Position numbers and translations under genes: made by a program
The notes under the pieces: generated by a model
What the model saw: only the letters and a program-made list of their open reading frames with translations
What the model was told of the DNA's origin: nothing
The model's database searches: none
Shown: in pieces, positions 50,393-59,769 of the stretch
How positions within the stretch are numbered: the first letter of the stretch is position 1
Layout: each line of letters opens with the position of its first letter
Origin: Crossiella sp. S99.2
Lineage (GTDB): Bacteria; Actinomycetota; Actinomycetes; Mycobacteriales; Pseudonocardiaceae
Reading direction: 5' to 3'
Assembly (NCBI RefSeq): GCF_023094165.1
Contig: NZ_JALMDK010000006.1
Span: forward strand, 682,001 to 746,000
DNA: 64,000 bases

Positions 50393-51048
50393 CGATTCGG
50401 GTCTTGATCGCCGACGACCAGGAGATGGTGCGCGTCGGGTTCCGGATGATCCTGGAGGCCCAGCCGGACATCGAGGTGGTCGCCGACGTGCCCGATGGCA
50501 TCAGCGCGGTGCGCCGGGCCAGGGAACTGCGCCCGGACGTGTGCCTGATGGACATCCGGATGCCCGGCATCGACGGCCTGGAAGTCACCAAACAGCTCTG
50601 CGGCCCCGGCGTGACCGACCCGATCAAGGTCGTGGTGGTGACCACCTTCGACCTGGACGAGTACGTGCACACCGCGCTGGGCTACGGCGCGAGCGGGTTC
50701 CTGCTCAAGGACGCCGGTCCGGCGCTGCTGGTGGAGGCGGTGCGGGCGGCGGTGCGCGGGGACGCGCTGATCTCGCCGCAGATCACCGTGCGGATGCTGG
50801 AGCACTTCAACAAATCCGGCGGTGGCAGGCCGAAGTCGGAGGATCCGGCCGAGCCGCTGACCGAGCGGGAGATGGACGTGGTGCGCGCGGCGGCCCGCGG
50901 GCTGACCAACACCGAGATCGGCGCGGAGCTGTTCCTGTCGCTGTCCACGGTGAAGACGCACCTGGCCTCGGTGCAGGCCAAGCTGGGCGCGCGGAACCGG
51001 GTGGAGATCGCCGCCTGGGCGTGGCGATCCGGGCTGCTCAACGGGTGA
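50389..51048 (+). CDS. NarL/LuxR-family response regulator
   Basis: The 219-residue regulator has a receiver with phospho-Asp in VCLMDIRMPGIDG (about 54) and a LuxR-type helix-turn-helix (LTEREMDVVRAAARGLTNTE, about 160-180, then SLSTVKTHLASV). Start GTG within the kinase stop. Its last 11 bases overlap the end of the convergent TetR-type gene. Confidence 0.95.
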   Translation: MTIRVLIADDQEMVRVGFRMILEAQPDIEVVADVPDGISAVRRARELRPDVCLMDIRMPGIDGLEVTKQLCGPGVTDPIKVVVVTTFDLDEYVHTALGYGASGFLLKDAGPALLVEAVRAAVRGDALISPQITVRMLEHFNKSGGGRPKSEDPAEPLTEREMDVVRAAARGLTNTEIGAELFLSLSTVKTHLASVQAKLGARNRVEIAAWAWRSGLLNG

Positions 51049-52012
51049 TCGCGTAGCCCGCGCCGGCGCCGTCCGCGCGGGCGGCGATCCGGCCACGCTC
51101 GACCCGGATCGCGGTTTCCGGACCGGTCATGCCGAGGCGTTCGGCGATGGCCGGGACGCTGGCGTCGCACACCACCCGCAGCTGTCCGGGTTTACCGCCC
51201 GCGGCCCGCAGGTTGTGCCCGAACCCGGCCAGGGTGAGTCCGGCGAGCAGGCGTAGCTCGGCCGACCAGAGCGCGCCGAGCACCAGCGTGACCGGTTCGT
51301 CCGTGCCGTGCGCGAGGTCCTCGACCGCGCCGAGCCGGTCCGGGCCGAGGAACAGGATCAGCCCGTCGGCGTTCAGCTCGATCATGGTGGCGTGCACGGT
51401 GCAGACCGCGACCGACTCCGGCCAGGCGCTGCCCGGCCTGCGCACCTGGGGCAGTGCCGTTGGCGGTGACCAGGGATCGGCCACCGGCAGCTCGGCGAGC
51501 TGGGCGCAGGCGGCGACCACGACGTCGGCGGCGACGAAGTCCGGGGCGAGGGTGGCCAGCTGGTTCGCCCCGTGCAACGCGGTCAGCGCCAGCCGGGCCC
51601 GCTGCGCCCCGCCGTCGCCAAGCTGGGTGCCCAGCATCACCGCCTGGATCTCCAGCAGCTGCGCGTAGACCCCGCGGGTGTCCTCCTCGGCGAGCACCTC
51701 GCCGACCAGCTCCGGGTTGGCGGTCCGGGCCAGCCAGGACCGGGCGAAGGCGGCCAGCGCGCTGCCGGTCGTGCCGTCCACCGGCTCCGGCGCGGAGCGT
51801 TCGGTCAGCGCCGCGCCCGCGAGCACGGCGAAGTACAGCGCCCGCTTGCCGGGGAAGTTGGAGTAGACCGCGCCCCTGGTCAGCCCGGCCCGGTCCGCGA
51901 TGTCGTCGATCTTGGCTTCCCGGTAGCCGCGTTCGGCGAACTCGGCCCTGGCCGCGTCCAGGATCTTGCCGCGGTTCTGTTCCTGCAGCTCCGCCCTTGT
52001 CAGTCTCGCCAC
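51038..52012 (-). CDS. TetR-family regulator with extended C-terminus
   Basis: The N-terminal helix-turn-helix (AARAEFAERGYREAKIDDIA, then DRAGLTRGAVYSNFPGKRAL) is classical TetR. The protein is about 324 residues, far above the usual 190-220; the extra C-terminal part (about 200-324) may be a separate sensing domain. I use GTG 52012; GTG 52030 is also possible. It is divergent from the prolyl oligopeptidase gene, with a palindrome in between. Confidence 0.87.
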   Translation of the reverse strand: MARLTRAELQEQNRGKILDAARAEFAERGYREAKIDDIADRAGLTRGAVYSNFPGKRALYFAVLAGAALTERSAPEPVDGTTGSALAAFARSWLARTANPELVGEVLAEEDTRGVYAQLLEIQAVMLGTQLGDGGAQRARLALTALHGANQLATLAPDFVAADVVVAACAQLAELPVADPWSPPTALPQVRRPGSAWPESVAVCTVHATMIELNADGLILFLGPDRLGAVEDLAHGTDEPVTLVLGALWSAELRLLAGLTLAGFGHNLRAAGGKPGQLRVVCDASVPAIAERLGMTGPETAIRVERGRIAARADGAGAGYAITR

Positions 52013-52052
52013 TTGACAAACCCTAGCCACTCACCGAAATACTCTCACCATC

Positions 52053-52071
52053 CAGATGATACGACCATCTG
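52053..52071. promoter_or_regulatory. Probable TetR operator
   Basis: CAGATG (52053-52058) and CATCTG (52066-52071) form an inverted repeat with a 7-base spacer in the 84-base gap between the divergent TetR and peptidase genes. Confidence 0.6.
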
Positions 52072-52096
52072 AAATATTCCGAAAGAGGGTGGGGGC

Positions 52097-54097
52097 ATGA
52101 CCACGGACGCCTACGCGTGGCTGAACGAGGACACGGCGGAGGTCCTGGCCTGGCAGGAACAGCAGGTCAGCGCGGCGATCGCGGCCGCGCGGGACTTCCA
52201 TGGGTTCGCCGATCTGGTCGAGGAGCTGCGGCCGTTGCTGGCGGGTCAGCTGGCCGGGGTGCTGGCGGATCGGCGGCTGGTGGCCGGGCGGTGGTTCTGG
52301 CTGGGTCAGGACGAGGCGGGAACCGGGCAGGCGATCCGGGTGGCCGAGGACCGGGACTCGCCGGGCCGGGTGCTGGTGGCCGCGGCCGCGCTGACGGCCG
52401 AGCGGGGTGACGGCCGGGCCACCTCGCTGATCTACCCGGAGCCGTCGCCGGACGGGAAGTTGCTGGCGTTCAACGCGGCGGCCGGCGGGGATCCGTTCGG
52501 GCGGTTCCTGGTGGTGGAGGTCGAGACGGGCGAACGGTTGCCGGTGGAGGCGCCCGCCATGCAGGGCAACCTGGTGCGGCCCGGGTGGCTGCCGGACAGC
52601 TCCGGGTTCTACCTGGCCGGGCGGTCGGCCGACGGCGCGCACGAGTTGCGGTTCTTCCCGGTGCGGGGCGGGGAATCGGTGCCGCGCGGACTGCCGGGGG
52701 TGCCGCCGACCTCGCTGGCGGTGGTGCCGCAGGTCTCGCCAGGGGGCAGCCGGGTGCTGGTGGTGACGGCGCCGCACGAGCACCTGGCGGCGCTGGTCGG
52801 GGACACCGGGTCGGGGGCCTTCCGGGCGTTCGCGCCGGAAGGGTTTCGCGGGGAGCTGTACGGGGACTGGGTTGACGAGGACACCTATGTCGCGATCAGC
52901 ACGGACACCCCGCGCGGGCGGGTGGTGCGGATTCCCGTTGCCACGTCGACAGATCCGGACACCTGGGAGGAGCTGATCCCGGCCGGCGACCTGGTGTTGC
53001 GGAGTCTGTACCGGCTGGGCGAGCACCTGGTGGTGACCGCGCTGAACGACGTCTCGCTGGATGTGCGGTCGTATTCGCTGGCCGGGGTGCCGGTGGCGCG
53101 GGCGGCGTTGCCCGCGGCCAGTGCGAGTTTCGCGCTGACCGTGTTGTCGCGGCTGCCCACCGGGTCGGCTGCGCTCACGTTCACCGCGAGCAGTTTCACC
53201 AGCAGCGACACCATGTATGAGCTGGATCCGGCCACCGGGGCCCTGGACGTGCTGACGCAGGGGGTGACCCTGGACGGGATCACGGTGGAGCAGCACTTCG
53301 CGACCTCGGCCGATGGCACCAGGGTGCCGTACTTCGTGCTGGCCAGGGAGGATCTGGACCGGAGCAGGCCGCAGCCGACGCTGGTGAACGCCTACGGCGG
53401 GTTCAACATTCCGAAGCTGCCCACCTTCCTGGGGGCGATGACGCCGTTCGTGCGGTCGGGCGGGGTGTACGTGCACGCGAACCTGCGCGGTGGCAGCGAA
53501 TACGGGCGGGAGTGGTACGAGTCCGCCCGGCGGGAACACAAGCAGCGCACCTTCGACGACCTGCGGGCGGTGGCCGAGGACCTGGTGTGGCGTGGCGTCG
53601 CGACACCGGAAACCCTTGCCTTCCAAGGGTCCTCGAACGGCGGGTTGTTGGCCGGGGTGGCGGTGACACAGCAGGCGGAGCTGTGGCGGGTGGTGGTGCC
53701 GACGATGCCGGTGCTGGATGTGCTGGCGCCGCTGGCGGAAGGGCCGGGGACGGCGATGATCCGGGCGGTGTACGAGAAGGACTACGGGAATCCGGCTGAT
53801 CCGGCGGACGCGGCGGTGATGGCCGGGTACTCGCCCTGTCAGAACATCCGGGCCGGGGTGTCGTATCCGGCGGTGTTCGTGGTGGTGGGCAACAGTGACA
53901 TCAGCTGTCCGCCGTCGCAGGCCCGGCGATTCGTGGCCGGGGTGCGGGATGCCTCGCGCAGTGGGCGGGATGTGTTGTTGCGGGTGTGGACCGCGGTGGG
54001 ACACGGGAGCATGGACGCGGGGGTGGGGGCGGAAATGCAGGCGGAATGGCTGGGGTTTGTGCTGCGGGAGCTGGGGATGACGTTCGTGCCGCGATAG
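52097..54097 (+). CDS. Prolyl oligopeptidase-family serine peptidase
   Basis: This is a 666-residue cytoplasmic protein with no signal peptide. Residues about 1-390 form the propeller domain. The catalytic domain has Ser in FQGSSNGGLLAG (about 514), Asp in GNSDISCPPSQA (about 603) and His in VGHGSMDAG (about 636). NAYGGFNIPKLPTF and ANLRGGSEYGREWY are family motifs. It cleaves short peptides after Pro. It is probably regulated by the divergent TetR protein. Codons favour GGG/CGG strongly, as in the first half of the fucosidase. Confidence 0.92.
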   Translation: MTTDAYAWLNEDTAEVLAWQEQQVSAAIAAARDFHGFADLVEELRPLLAGQLAGVLADRRLVAGRWFWLGQDEAGTGQAIRVAEDRDSPGRVLVAAAALTAERGDGRATSLIYPEPSPDGKLLAFNAAAGGDPFGRFLVVEVETGERLPVEAPAMQGNLVRPGWLPDSSGFYLAGRSADGAHELRFFPVRGGESVPRGLPGVPPTSLAVVPQVSPGGSRVLVVTAPHEHLAALVGDTGSGAFRAFAPEGFRGELYGDWVDEDTYVAISTDTPRGRVVRIPVATSTDPDTWEELIPAGDLVLRSLYRLGEHLVVTALNDVSLDVRSYSLAGVPVARAALPAASASFALTVLSRLPTGSAALTFTASSFTSSDTMYELDPATGALDVLTQGVTLDGITVEQHFATSADGTRVPYFVLAREDLDRSRPQPTLVNAYGGFNIPKLPTFLGAMTPFVRSGGVYVHANLRGGSEYGREWYESARREHKQRTFDDLRAVAEDLVWRGVATPETLAFQGSSNGGLLAGVAVTQQAELWRVVVPTMPVLDVLAPLAEGPGTAMIRAVYEKDYGNPADPADAAVMAGYSPCQNIRAGVSYPAVFVVVGNSDISCPPSQARRFVAGVRDASRSGRDVLLRVWTAVGHGSMDAGVGAEMQAEWLGFVLRELGMTFVPR

Positions 54098-54192
54098 GGC
54101 TGGATTTGGGTGGCGGAGTTCCCTCGCAAGAGGGAGCCCGCTCCCTCCCCCTCGGGAGGCAGCCGAAGCCGGGATGGCGCAGGGTGCCGGGT

Positions 54193-55077
54193 ATGAGCGA
54201 GCTGGGTGGACGGTGGGAGCGCTGGGCGGTCTTTGTCGTGGCGGCCCAGATGCTTTTCTACGCCGGGGAAAAGGTCTATATGGCCGCGGTCGGGCAGGTG
54301 GGCTTGCCCGGGATGGTCGCACCGGATTCGGTGCAGGCGCAGTATTCGCAGACCTGGCTGCTGCAACTGGGGAATGCCGGGCTCGGGGTGGTCGCGGCGG
54401 GGATTGTGCTGGCCACGTTGCGACGGTGGGGGCCGGTCGCGCGATGGGTGCTGCTGGGTGCGCTGGTGGTGACGCTGGGGGCGATGGCGGCCGGGGTGGT
54501 GTTGCTGTCCGTGCGCGGGGTGTGGACGGGCTGGGTGCAACTGCCGTTGGTGGTGCTGGTGTGGCCCTGGCTGGTGTGGCGGTTGGTGACGCGGTACTGG
54601 CGGCCGGTGTTGCCGGGAGCGGCCTGGGTGGCGTTGGTGTGCGCGCTCGCCTATGGCGGAATGAAGGTGGCCTGGGCCTTCGGGTCCGAGGTGCTGATGG
54701 CGGAGACGCCGTTGACGGGGGCGGATCGGGAATTGTTGCTCGGGGACGGGCCGGTGGCGTTCTGGGTGCACGTGCTGACCGCGGTGATCGCGGCGGCGGG
54801 GGCATTGGTGATCCTGGGGCTGGCCACCTCCTGGCGGGATCGGCTGCCCGCGTGGTTGCTGCTGGGGCCGGCCTGGGTGGGGATCGTGTTCCTGCTGGTT
54901 CGGGGGGTCACCGGGGTTTCCGGCGCGCTGGTCACCTTGTTCGGGGCCGCCTCGGCTGAGGCCCGGTGGTACGCGGGCTGGGATCTGGGCTTGTGGGCGC
55001 CGCTGTGGCTGGTGCTGGGAGTGGCGCTGGTCCGGCTTGTCCTCCGCAGAGGAGTACGCCGGGTGGTGGCCGCGTAG
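54193..55077 (+). CDS. Integral membrane protein of unknown function
   Basis: The 294-residue protein has about seven hydrophobic helices, with YAGEKVYMAAVGQVGLPG after the first. I recognise no enzyme motif. ATG 54193 is chosen because upstream open sequence is low-complexity. It follows the peptidase by 95 bases in the same direction and may share its transcript. Confidence 0.7.
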   Translation: MSELGGRWERWAVFVVAAQMLFYAGEKVYMAAVGQVGLPGMVAPDSVQAQYSQTWLLQLGNAGLGVVAAGIVLATLRRWGPVARWVLLGALVVTLGAMAAGVVLLSVRGVWTGWVQLPLVVLVWPWLVWRLVTRYWRPVLPGAAWVALVCALAYGGMKVAWAFGSEVLMAETPLTGADRELLLGDGPVAFWVHVLTAVIAAAGALVILGLATSWRDRLPAWLLLGPAWVGIVFLLVRGVTGVSGALVTLFGAASAEARWYAGWDLGLWAPLWLVLGVALVRLVLRRGVRRVVAA

Positions 55078-55238
55078 TCCGATTGACCGAATCCTGGTCA
55101 AGGTTGTCGGCCAGAATCGGACAGGTTCCATTCGCACCCCTTCACTCGCCTCTCACCTGCACGTACGTTCTGACCCGCCGCCAGGCACGACCGTTTGTCA
55201 ACGTTGTCTGCACACATCTTGCGAATGGGGTCGGACAG

Positions 55239-58200
55239 GTGAGAAGGACACGGGCTCTGGCCGGTGCGGTGACCGCCGCGCTGGTGCTGGGTACGGTCGG
55301 GGGGACGGCGTCGGCCGAGCCTCTTGACGGGAGCGGGTTCCCACTGGTGCGGGATCCGGCGGCCTACGTCGATCCGTTGATCGGGACCAAGAACCTGGGC
55401 AATGTCTTTCCCGGTGCGGTGATGCCCTTCGGCATGCTGTCCTGGAGTCCGGAGAACACCAAGGGCAATGCCACCCGGACCGCGGCGCCCGGCGGCTACC
55501 ACTACGACGCGACCAAGATCCGCGGCTTCAGCCTGACGCACATGTCCGGCACCGGCTGTGCGGGTGGATCCGGGGATATTCCGTTCTTTCCGCATGTGGG
55601 TGCGGTGACTTCCTCGCCCGCGGTGGATGGCAAGGACGAGGTGTACGCGAGCACCTTCAGTCATGCCAACGAATCGGCGAAGGCCGGCCGATACTCGGTC
55701 ACCCTGGATTCGGGGGCCAAGGCCGATCTGTCCGCGACACTGCGCAGTGGCGCCGGGCGATTCACCTTCCCGGCCGGCAAGGCCGGGTCGCTGCTGGTGC
55801 GCACGGCCAACTCCGAGGTGGGGTCCACGGACGCCGCGGTGGCGGTGGATCCGGCCACCCGGACTGTCACCGGGTCGGTGACCAGTGGGAACTTCTGCGG
55901 CTACCTCGACAAGGAAGGCCGCCGGTCCTACTACAAGCTGCATTTCGTGGCCGAGTTCGACCAGGCGTTCAGCTCGGTGGGCACCTGGCAGGACGACAAG
56001 CTCACGCCCGGCGCGACCACGTCGACCGGGGGCACCACCTATGGCACCAACGGGTGGCCGGTGGTGGGCAAGGGGTCCGGGGCCTATCTGGGCTTTGACA
56101 CGGCGAAGAACCCGGCGGTGAACGTCCGGGTCGGCATTTCCTACGTAAGCCTGGACAACGCCAAGGCCAACCTGCGGGCGGAGAACCCGCGGCGGGCGGC
56201 GGTGGAAGAGGTCGCGGCGAACGCGCGGGAAGCGTGGACCCGGCAGCTGCGGCGGATTCAGATCGGCGGCGGCTCCGAGGCTGATCGGACCAAGTTCTAC
56301 ACCGCGCTCTACCACTCCCTGTTGCACCCCAACGTCTTCAGCGACGTCAACGGGGAGTACGCGGGAATGGACGGGAAGGTGCACCGGCCGGTGCCGGGGC
56401 AGCAGGTGCAGTACGGCACCTTCTCCGGCTGGGACGTCTACCGCTCGCAGGTGCAGCTGCTGACCTTGCTGGAGCCCAAGATCGGCTCGGACATCGCGCA
56501 GTCGCTGCTCAACCAGGCGCAGCAGAACGGCGGCGTGTGGGACCGGTGGACGCACGCCAACGGCGGCACGCACGTGATGAACGGTGACCCGGCCGCGCCC
56601 TCCATCGCCGGCATCCACGCCTTCGGCGGCACCGACTTCGACGCGCGGACCTCGTTGCGCTCCCTGGTCAAGGCGGCCACCGTGCCGACCGCGCTGGACC
56701 TCAAGCGGGACGGCTGGAACGTGATGTCGGTCGGCCAGCGGCCCTCGCTGGACAAGTACCTCAAGCACAACTACATGCCCTCGGTGTCCAACGCCTGGGG
56801 CGGGGCGGCCGAGACGCTGGAGATCTCCACCGCCGACTTCGCCCTGGCCCAGCTGGCGGATCGGTTGGGGGACAAGGCAACCGCGAAGACCTTCACCGAG
56901 CGGGCGCAGTGGTGGCAGAACAACTTCGACCCGGCCGCGCACGCCACCGGCGGCTACATCCGCAACCGGCACGCCGACGGCAGCTGGACGCCGAACTTCA
57001 CCCCCGGCACCGGCGACGGGTTCGTCGAGGGCAGCAGCGCCCAGTACACCTGGATGGTGCAGCACAACGTGGCCGGGCTGACCCAGGCCATGGGCGGCAA
57101 GGACCGGGTGAACAAGCGCCTGGACGAGTTCTTCCACAACGCCGACGGCAGCTGGGCGCTGAGCAAGTCCGGCGACGAGAAGTCCGAAATGGACAATGAG
57201 CCCTCGGTCAACGTGCCCTACCTCTACAACTACACCGGGCAGCCCTACAAGGCGCAGCAGACCATCCGCGAGGTGGTGAACACGCTGTGGACCACCGGCC
57301 CCGGTGGCATTCCCGGCAACGACGACCTCGGCGCGATGTCCTCCTGGTACGTCTTCTCCGCGCTGGGCATGTACCCGCAGGTGCCCTCGCGGGCCGAGCT
57401 GGTGCTGTCCAGCCCGCTGTTCCCGTTCGCCCGGATCAACCGGGACCGCGGCAAGGACATCACCGTGCTGGCGCCCAAGGCTGCGGCGAACGCGCCCTAC
57501 ATCCACCAGTTGCGGGTCAACGGGCGCGAGTCGGCCAAGCCGTGGCTGCCGGAGTCCTTCGTGCAGCGCGGCGGGCTGCTTGAGTACACAATGGACACCA
57601 AGCCGAACACCACTTGGGGCGCAACGGCTTCGGACGCGCCGCCATCCTGGCGGGACGGGGAGCAGCCCTACCAGATCGGGGTCGGACCGGACCACCTGGT
57701 CACCTCACCCGGCGGCACCGCCAAGGCCGAGGTGACCGTCTACCACCTCTCCGGCGCACAGCCCGAGGTCCGCTACTCGATCGCGCCCACGCCAGGGCTC
57801 AAGATCGAACCGTCCAGCGGGCTGGTGCCGATCAAGGACGGGGTGGGCAAGGTCGAGTTCACCGTGACCGCGGCGACCGCGGGTCAGGGCTACCACCCGG
57901 TCAACGCCACGGTCACCGTCAGCGGCGGCAAGACCACCACCCGGCAGCTCACGGTGAAGGTCGCCGCGCCGCGGACCTGGTTCGCCGCACTGGACAACAC
58001 CGGCGTCTCCGACGACCCCGGCACGCACGAGGAGGCCAACTTCGACGGCGGCGGCTACAGCTACTCCAAGCAGGCACTGGCCGCCGCGGGCCTGGTCGCC
58101 GGTCAGCCCGGCACGGTGGCGGGGCTGAACTTCACCTGGCCCAGCGAGCCGTTCGGGCGGCCGGACAACATCGCCGCCAACGGCCAGACCGTACAACTGA

Positions 58201-58529
58201 CCACGCCGGTCAGCCGACTGTCCTTTGTGGGCAGTGCGATCAACGGCAGCCGGACCGCGCCGGGCACCGTCACCTACACCGACGGCAGCACCGGCGCCTT
58301 CGACCTGGGCTTCAGCGACTGGACCCTGGGCGGCGGGGGCGGCAGCCTGATGTACGAGAACGTGATCGTGGCCAAAACCCCCTACCGCAACGGGATCGGC
58401 GGCAAGCAGGAGGTGCCCACGCACATCCTGGCCACCAAGCCCTTCGCCGCACCCGAGGGCAAGCAGATCGCGAGCATCACCTTCCCGCGCAACAGCGGCC
58501 TACACATCTTCGCCCTGGCCACCGGCTGA
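55239..58529 (+). CDS. Secreted GH92 alpha-mannosidase with C-terminal modules
   Basis: The 1096-residue protein starts at GTG 55239 with a signal peptide (LAGAVTAALVLGTVGGTASA). The GH92 domain spans about 30-770: VDPLIGTKNLGNVFPGAVMP, SLTHMSGTGCAGGSGDIPFFP in two parts, and TIREVVNTLWTTGPGGIPGN, followed by DDLGAMSSWYVFSALGMYP. The family removes alpha-1,2/1,3-linked mannose in a Ca-dependent way. A beta-sandwich of about 85 residues and a module at about 910-1096 follow. The last module resembles the N-terminal module of the fucosidase at 31.3 kb. Confidence 0.93.
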   Translation: MRRTRALAGAVTAALVLGTVGGTASAEPLDGSGFPLVRDPAAYVDPLIGTKNLGNVFPGAVMPFGMLSWSPENTKGNATRTAAPGGYHYDATKIRGFSLTHMSGTGCAGGSGDIPFFPHVGAVTSSPAVDGKDEVYASTFSHANESAKAGRYSVTLDSGAKADLSATLRSGAGRFTFPAGKAGSLLVRTANSEVGSTDAAVAVDPATRTVTGSVTSGNFCGYLDKEGRRSYYKLHFVAEFDQAFSSVGTWQDDKLTPGATTSTGGTTYGTNGWPVVGKGSGAYLGFDTAKNPAVNVRVGISYVSLDNAKANLRAENPRRAAVEEVAANAREAWTRQLRRIQIGGGSEADRTKFYTALYHSLLHPNVFSDVNGEYAGMDGKVHRPVPGQQVQYGTFSGWDVYRSQVQLLTLLEPKIGSDIAQSLLNQAQQNGGVWDRWTHANGGTHVMNGDPAAPSIAGIHAFGGTDFDARTSLRSLVKAATVPTALDLKRDGWNVMSVGQRPSLDKYLKHNYMPSVSNAWGGAAETLEISTADFALAQLADRLGDKATAKTFTERAQWWQNNFDPAAHATGGYIRNRHADGSWTPNFTPGTGDGFVEGSSAQYTWMVQHNVAGLTQAMGGKDRVNKRLDEFFHNADGSWALSKSGDEKSEMDNEPSVNVPYLYNYTGQPYKAQQTIREVVNTLWTTGPGGIPGNDDLGAMSSWYVFSALGMYPQVPSRAELVLSSPLFPFARINRDRGKDITVLAPKAAANAPYIHQLRVNGRESAKPWLPESFVQRGGLLEYTMDTKPNTTWGATASDAPPSWRDGEQPYQIGVGPDHLVTSPGGTAKAEVTVYHLSGAQPEVRYSIAPTPGLKIEPSSGLVPIKDGVGKVEFTVTAATAGQGYHPVNATVTVSGGKTTTRQLTVKVAAPRTWFAALDNTGVSDDPGTHEEANFDGGGYSYSKQALAAAGLVAGQPGTVAGLNFTWPSEPFGRPDNIAANGQTVQLTTPVSRLSFVGSAINGSRTAPGTVTYTDGSTGAFDLGFSDWTLGGGGGSLMYENVIVAKTPYRNGIGGKQEVPTHILATKPFAAPEGKQIASITFPRNSGLHIFALATG

Positions 58530-58549
58530 CCCCAGCGGCCCAAGCAGCC

Positions 58550-58649
58550 GTGTTGGCCGTTGTCGTACGGTGTGTTGGCCGTTCTGGACGGTGTGTTGGC
58601 CGGATGGTGTACCAGTTCGGCCAACACCATGTACGACAACGGCCAACAC
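58550..58649. repeat. TTGGCC/GTACGAC palindrome, copy C
   Basis: A perfect 19-bp stem (58550-58568 with 58631-58649; arm GTGTTGGCCGTTGTCGTAC) encloses two direct repeats of GGTGTGTTGGCCG and an inner GGCCAACACCAT. It starts 20 bases after the mannosidase stop. Arms combine TTGGCC and GTCGTAC as in copies A and B. Confidence 0.85.
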
Positions 58650-58657
58650 GCCGGTGC

Positions 58658-58694
58658 GGGGGCTTTCCGGTTTCGTCCGGAAAGCCCCCTTTTT
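58658..58694 (+). terminator. Intrinsic terminator with T-tract
   Basis: A perfect 13-bp stem (58658-58670 with 58677-58689), 6-base loop and TTTTT make this the most canonical terminator of the window. It closes the mannosidase transcript. Confidence 0.92.
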
Positions 58695-58803
58695 CATCCG
58701 CAAATTGTTAAGAAACCTACCTAACCCTGGTTGTCCGCCCGGCCCTCGGCGCGGGACGCTCAGCTACACCGCCGCCGACGCCACCGGATCCCGCGGAGGA
58801 ACC

Positions 58804-59745
58804 ATGCGCAGCCGTCTGTTGTCGGTGACCACGCTCGGCCTGATGATGTTGAGCCTGCTCGGTCTGGGCGCCGCCCAGGCCGCTCCCGCCACCCCCGCCG
58901 CCCCGGCTGCCCCCGCCGCCGCGCAGAAGGTCTTCTTCACCTTCTACGGCTGGTGGGACAACACGCCGCCGGGCGGGGCCATCGCCTATCCGCAGATCCA
59001 CAACACCGCGGGCGGCAAGGGCACCTACGCCGACCCGATCACCCTGGCCACCTCCAAGAAGGAACTCAAGCCCGGCACCAAGGTCTGGGTGCCCAGGGTG
59101 AAGAAATATTTCATCATGGAGGACGATTGTTCGGCCTGTAATCAGGAATGGGACGGCCAGGGCCCCAACGGCGGCCCGAAGCTGTGGCACTTCGACCTGT
59201 GGATCGGTGGCAAGGGCGGCAACGCGATGAACGCCATCGACTGCGAGGACGCGCTCACCAACTACCACCCGGACGGCAAGCCGGTGATGGAGGAATCGAT
59301 CATCAACCCGCCGTCGAACCTGACCGTGGACCCGACGCCGATCTTCAACACCAGCACCGGTGAGTGCTACGGCGGCGCGAAGCCGAAGACGACCGTGGGC
59401 GAGTACAAGAACACCGCCACCGGCCAGTGCCTGGAGAACCCCGGCGACAGCACCAAGCCGGGCACCGCGCTGAAGGTGGCCGCCTGCAACAACTCCACCG
59501 CGCAGCGCTTCTCCTTCCACGGCGCGTTCATGGAGCACAACAAGCTGTGCACGGCCCAGTCCGGCAGCAACGTGGTGCTGAACAAGTGCGACGGCGGACC
59601 GAAACAGCAGTGGTCGGTCAACCCGAACGGCACCATCTCGGACATGCAGTCCAACACCAAGTGCTACCGGGCTTCCGGCGGCAACGTGACCGCGGGCAAG
59701 TGCTCGGGCAACGAGAGCAAGTGGGTGTTCAAGTCAGCGGTGTGA
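58804..59745 (+). CDS. Secreted double-psi barrel protein with ricin-type lectin domain
   Basis: The 313-residue protein has a signal peptide (LLSVTTLGLMMLSLLGLGAAQA), then a domain (about 40-180) with FTFYGWWDNTPPGGAIAYP, GTYADPITLAT and IMEDDCSACNQEWDG, which resembles RlpA/expansin-like double-psi beta barrels. The C-terminal third (about 200-313) carries ricin-B repeats (TGQCLENPGD, LCTAQSGSNVVLNKCDG, QQWSVNPNG, KCYRASGGN). It probably binds polysaccharide. GGAGGAA precedes the ATG. Confidence 0.82.
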   Translation: MRSRLLSVTTLGLMMLSLLGLGAAQAAPATPAAPAAPAAAQKVFFTFYGWWDNTPPGGAIAYPQIHNTAGGKGTYADPITLATSKKELKPGTKVWVPRVKKYFIMEDDCSACNQEWDGQGPNGGPKLWHFDLWIGGKGGNAMNAIDCEDALTNYHPDGKPVMEESIINPPSNLTVDPTPIFNTSTGECYGGAKPKTTVGEYKNTATGQCLENPGDSTKPGTALKVAACNNSTAQRFSFHGAFMEHNKLCTAQSGSNVVLNKCDGGPKQQWSVNPNGTISDMQSNTKCYRASGGNVTAGKCSGNESKWVFKSAV

Positions 59746-59769
59746 CCGTTGGCGTGCCAGGGTGGGGAC

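Noticed and set aside
54966..55238. Upstream extension of the mannosidase frame
   Set aside because: It overlaps the end of the membrane protein gene and lacks a signal peptide; GTG 55239 gives a standard signal sequence.
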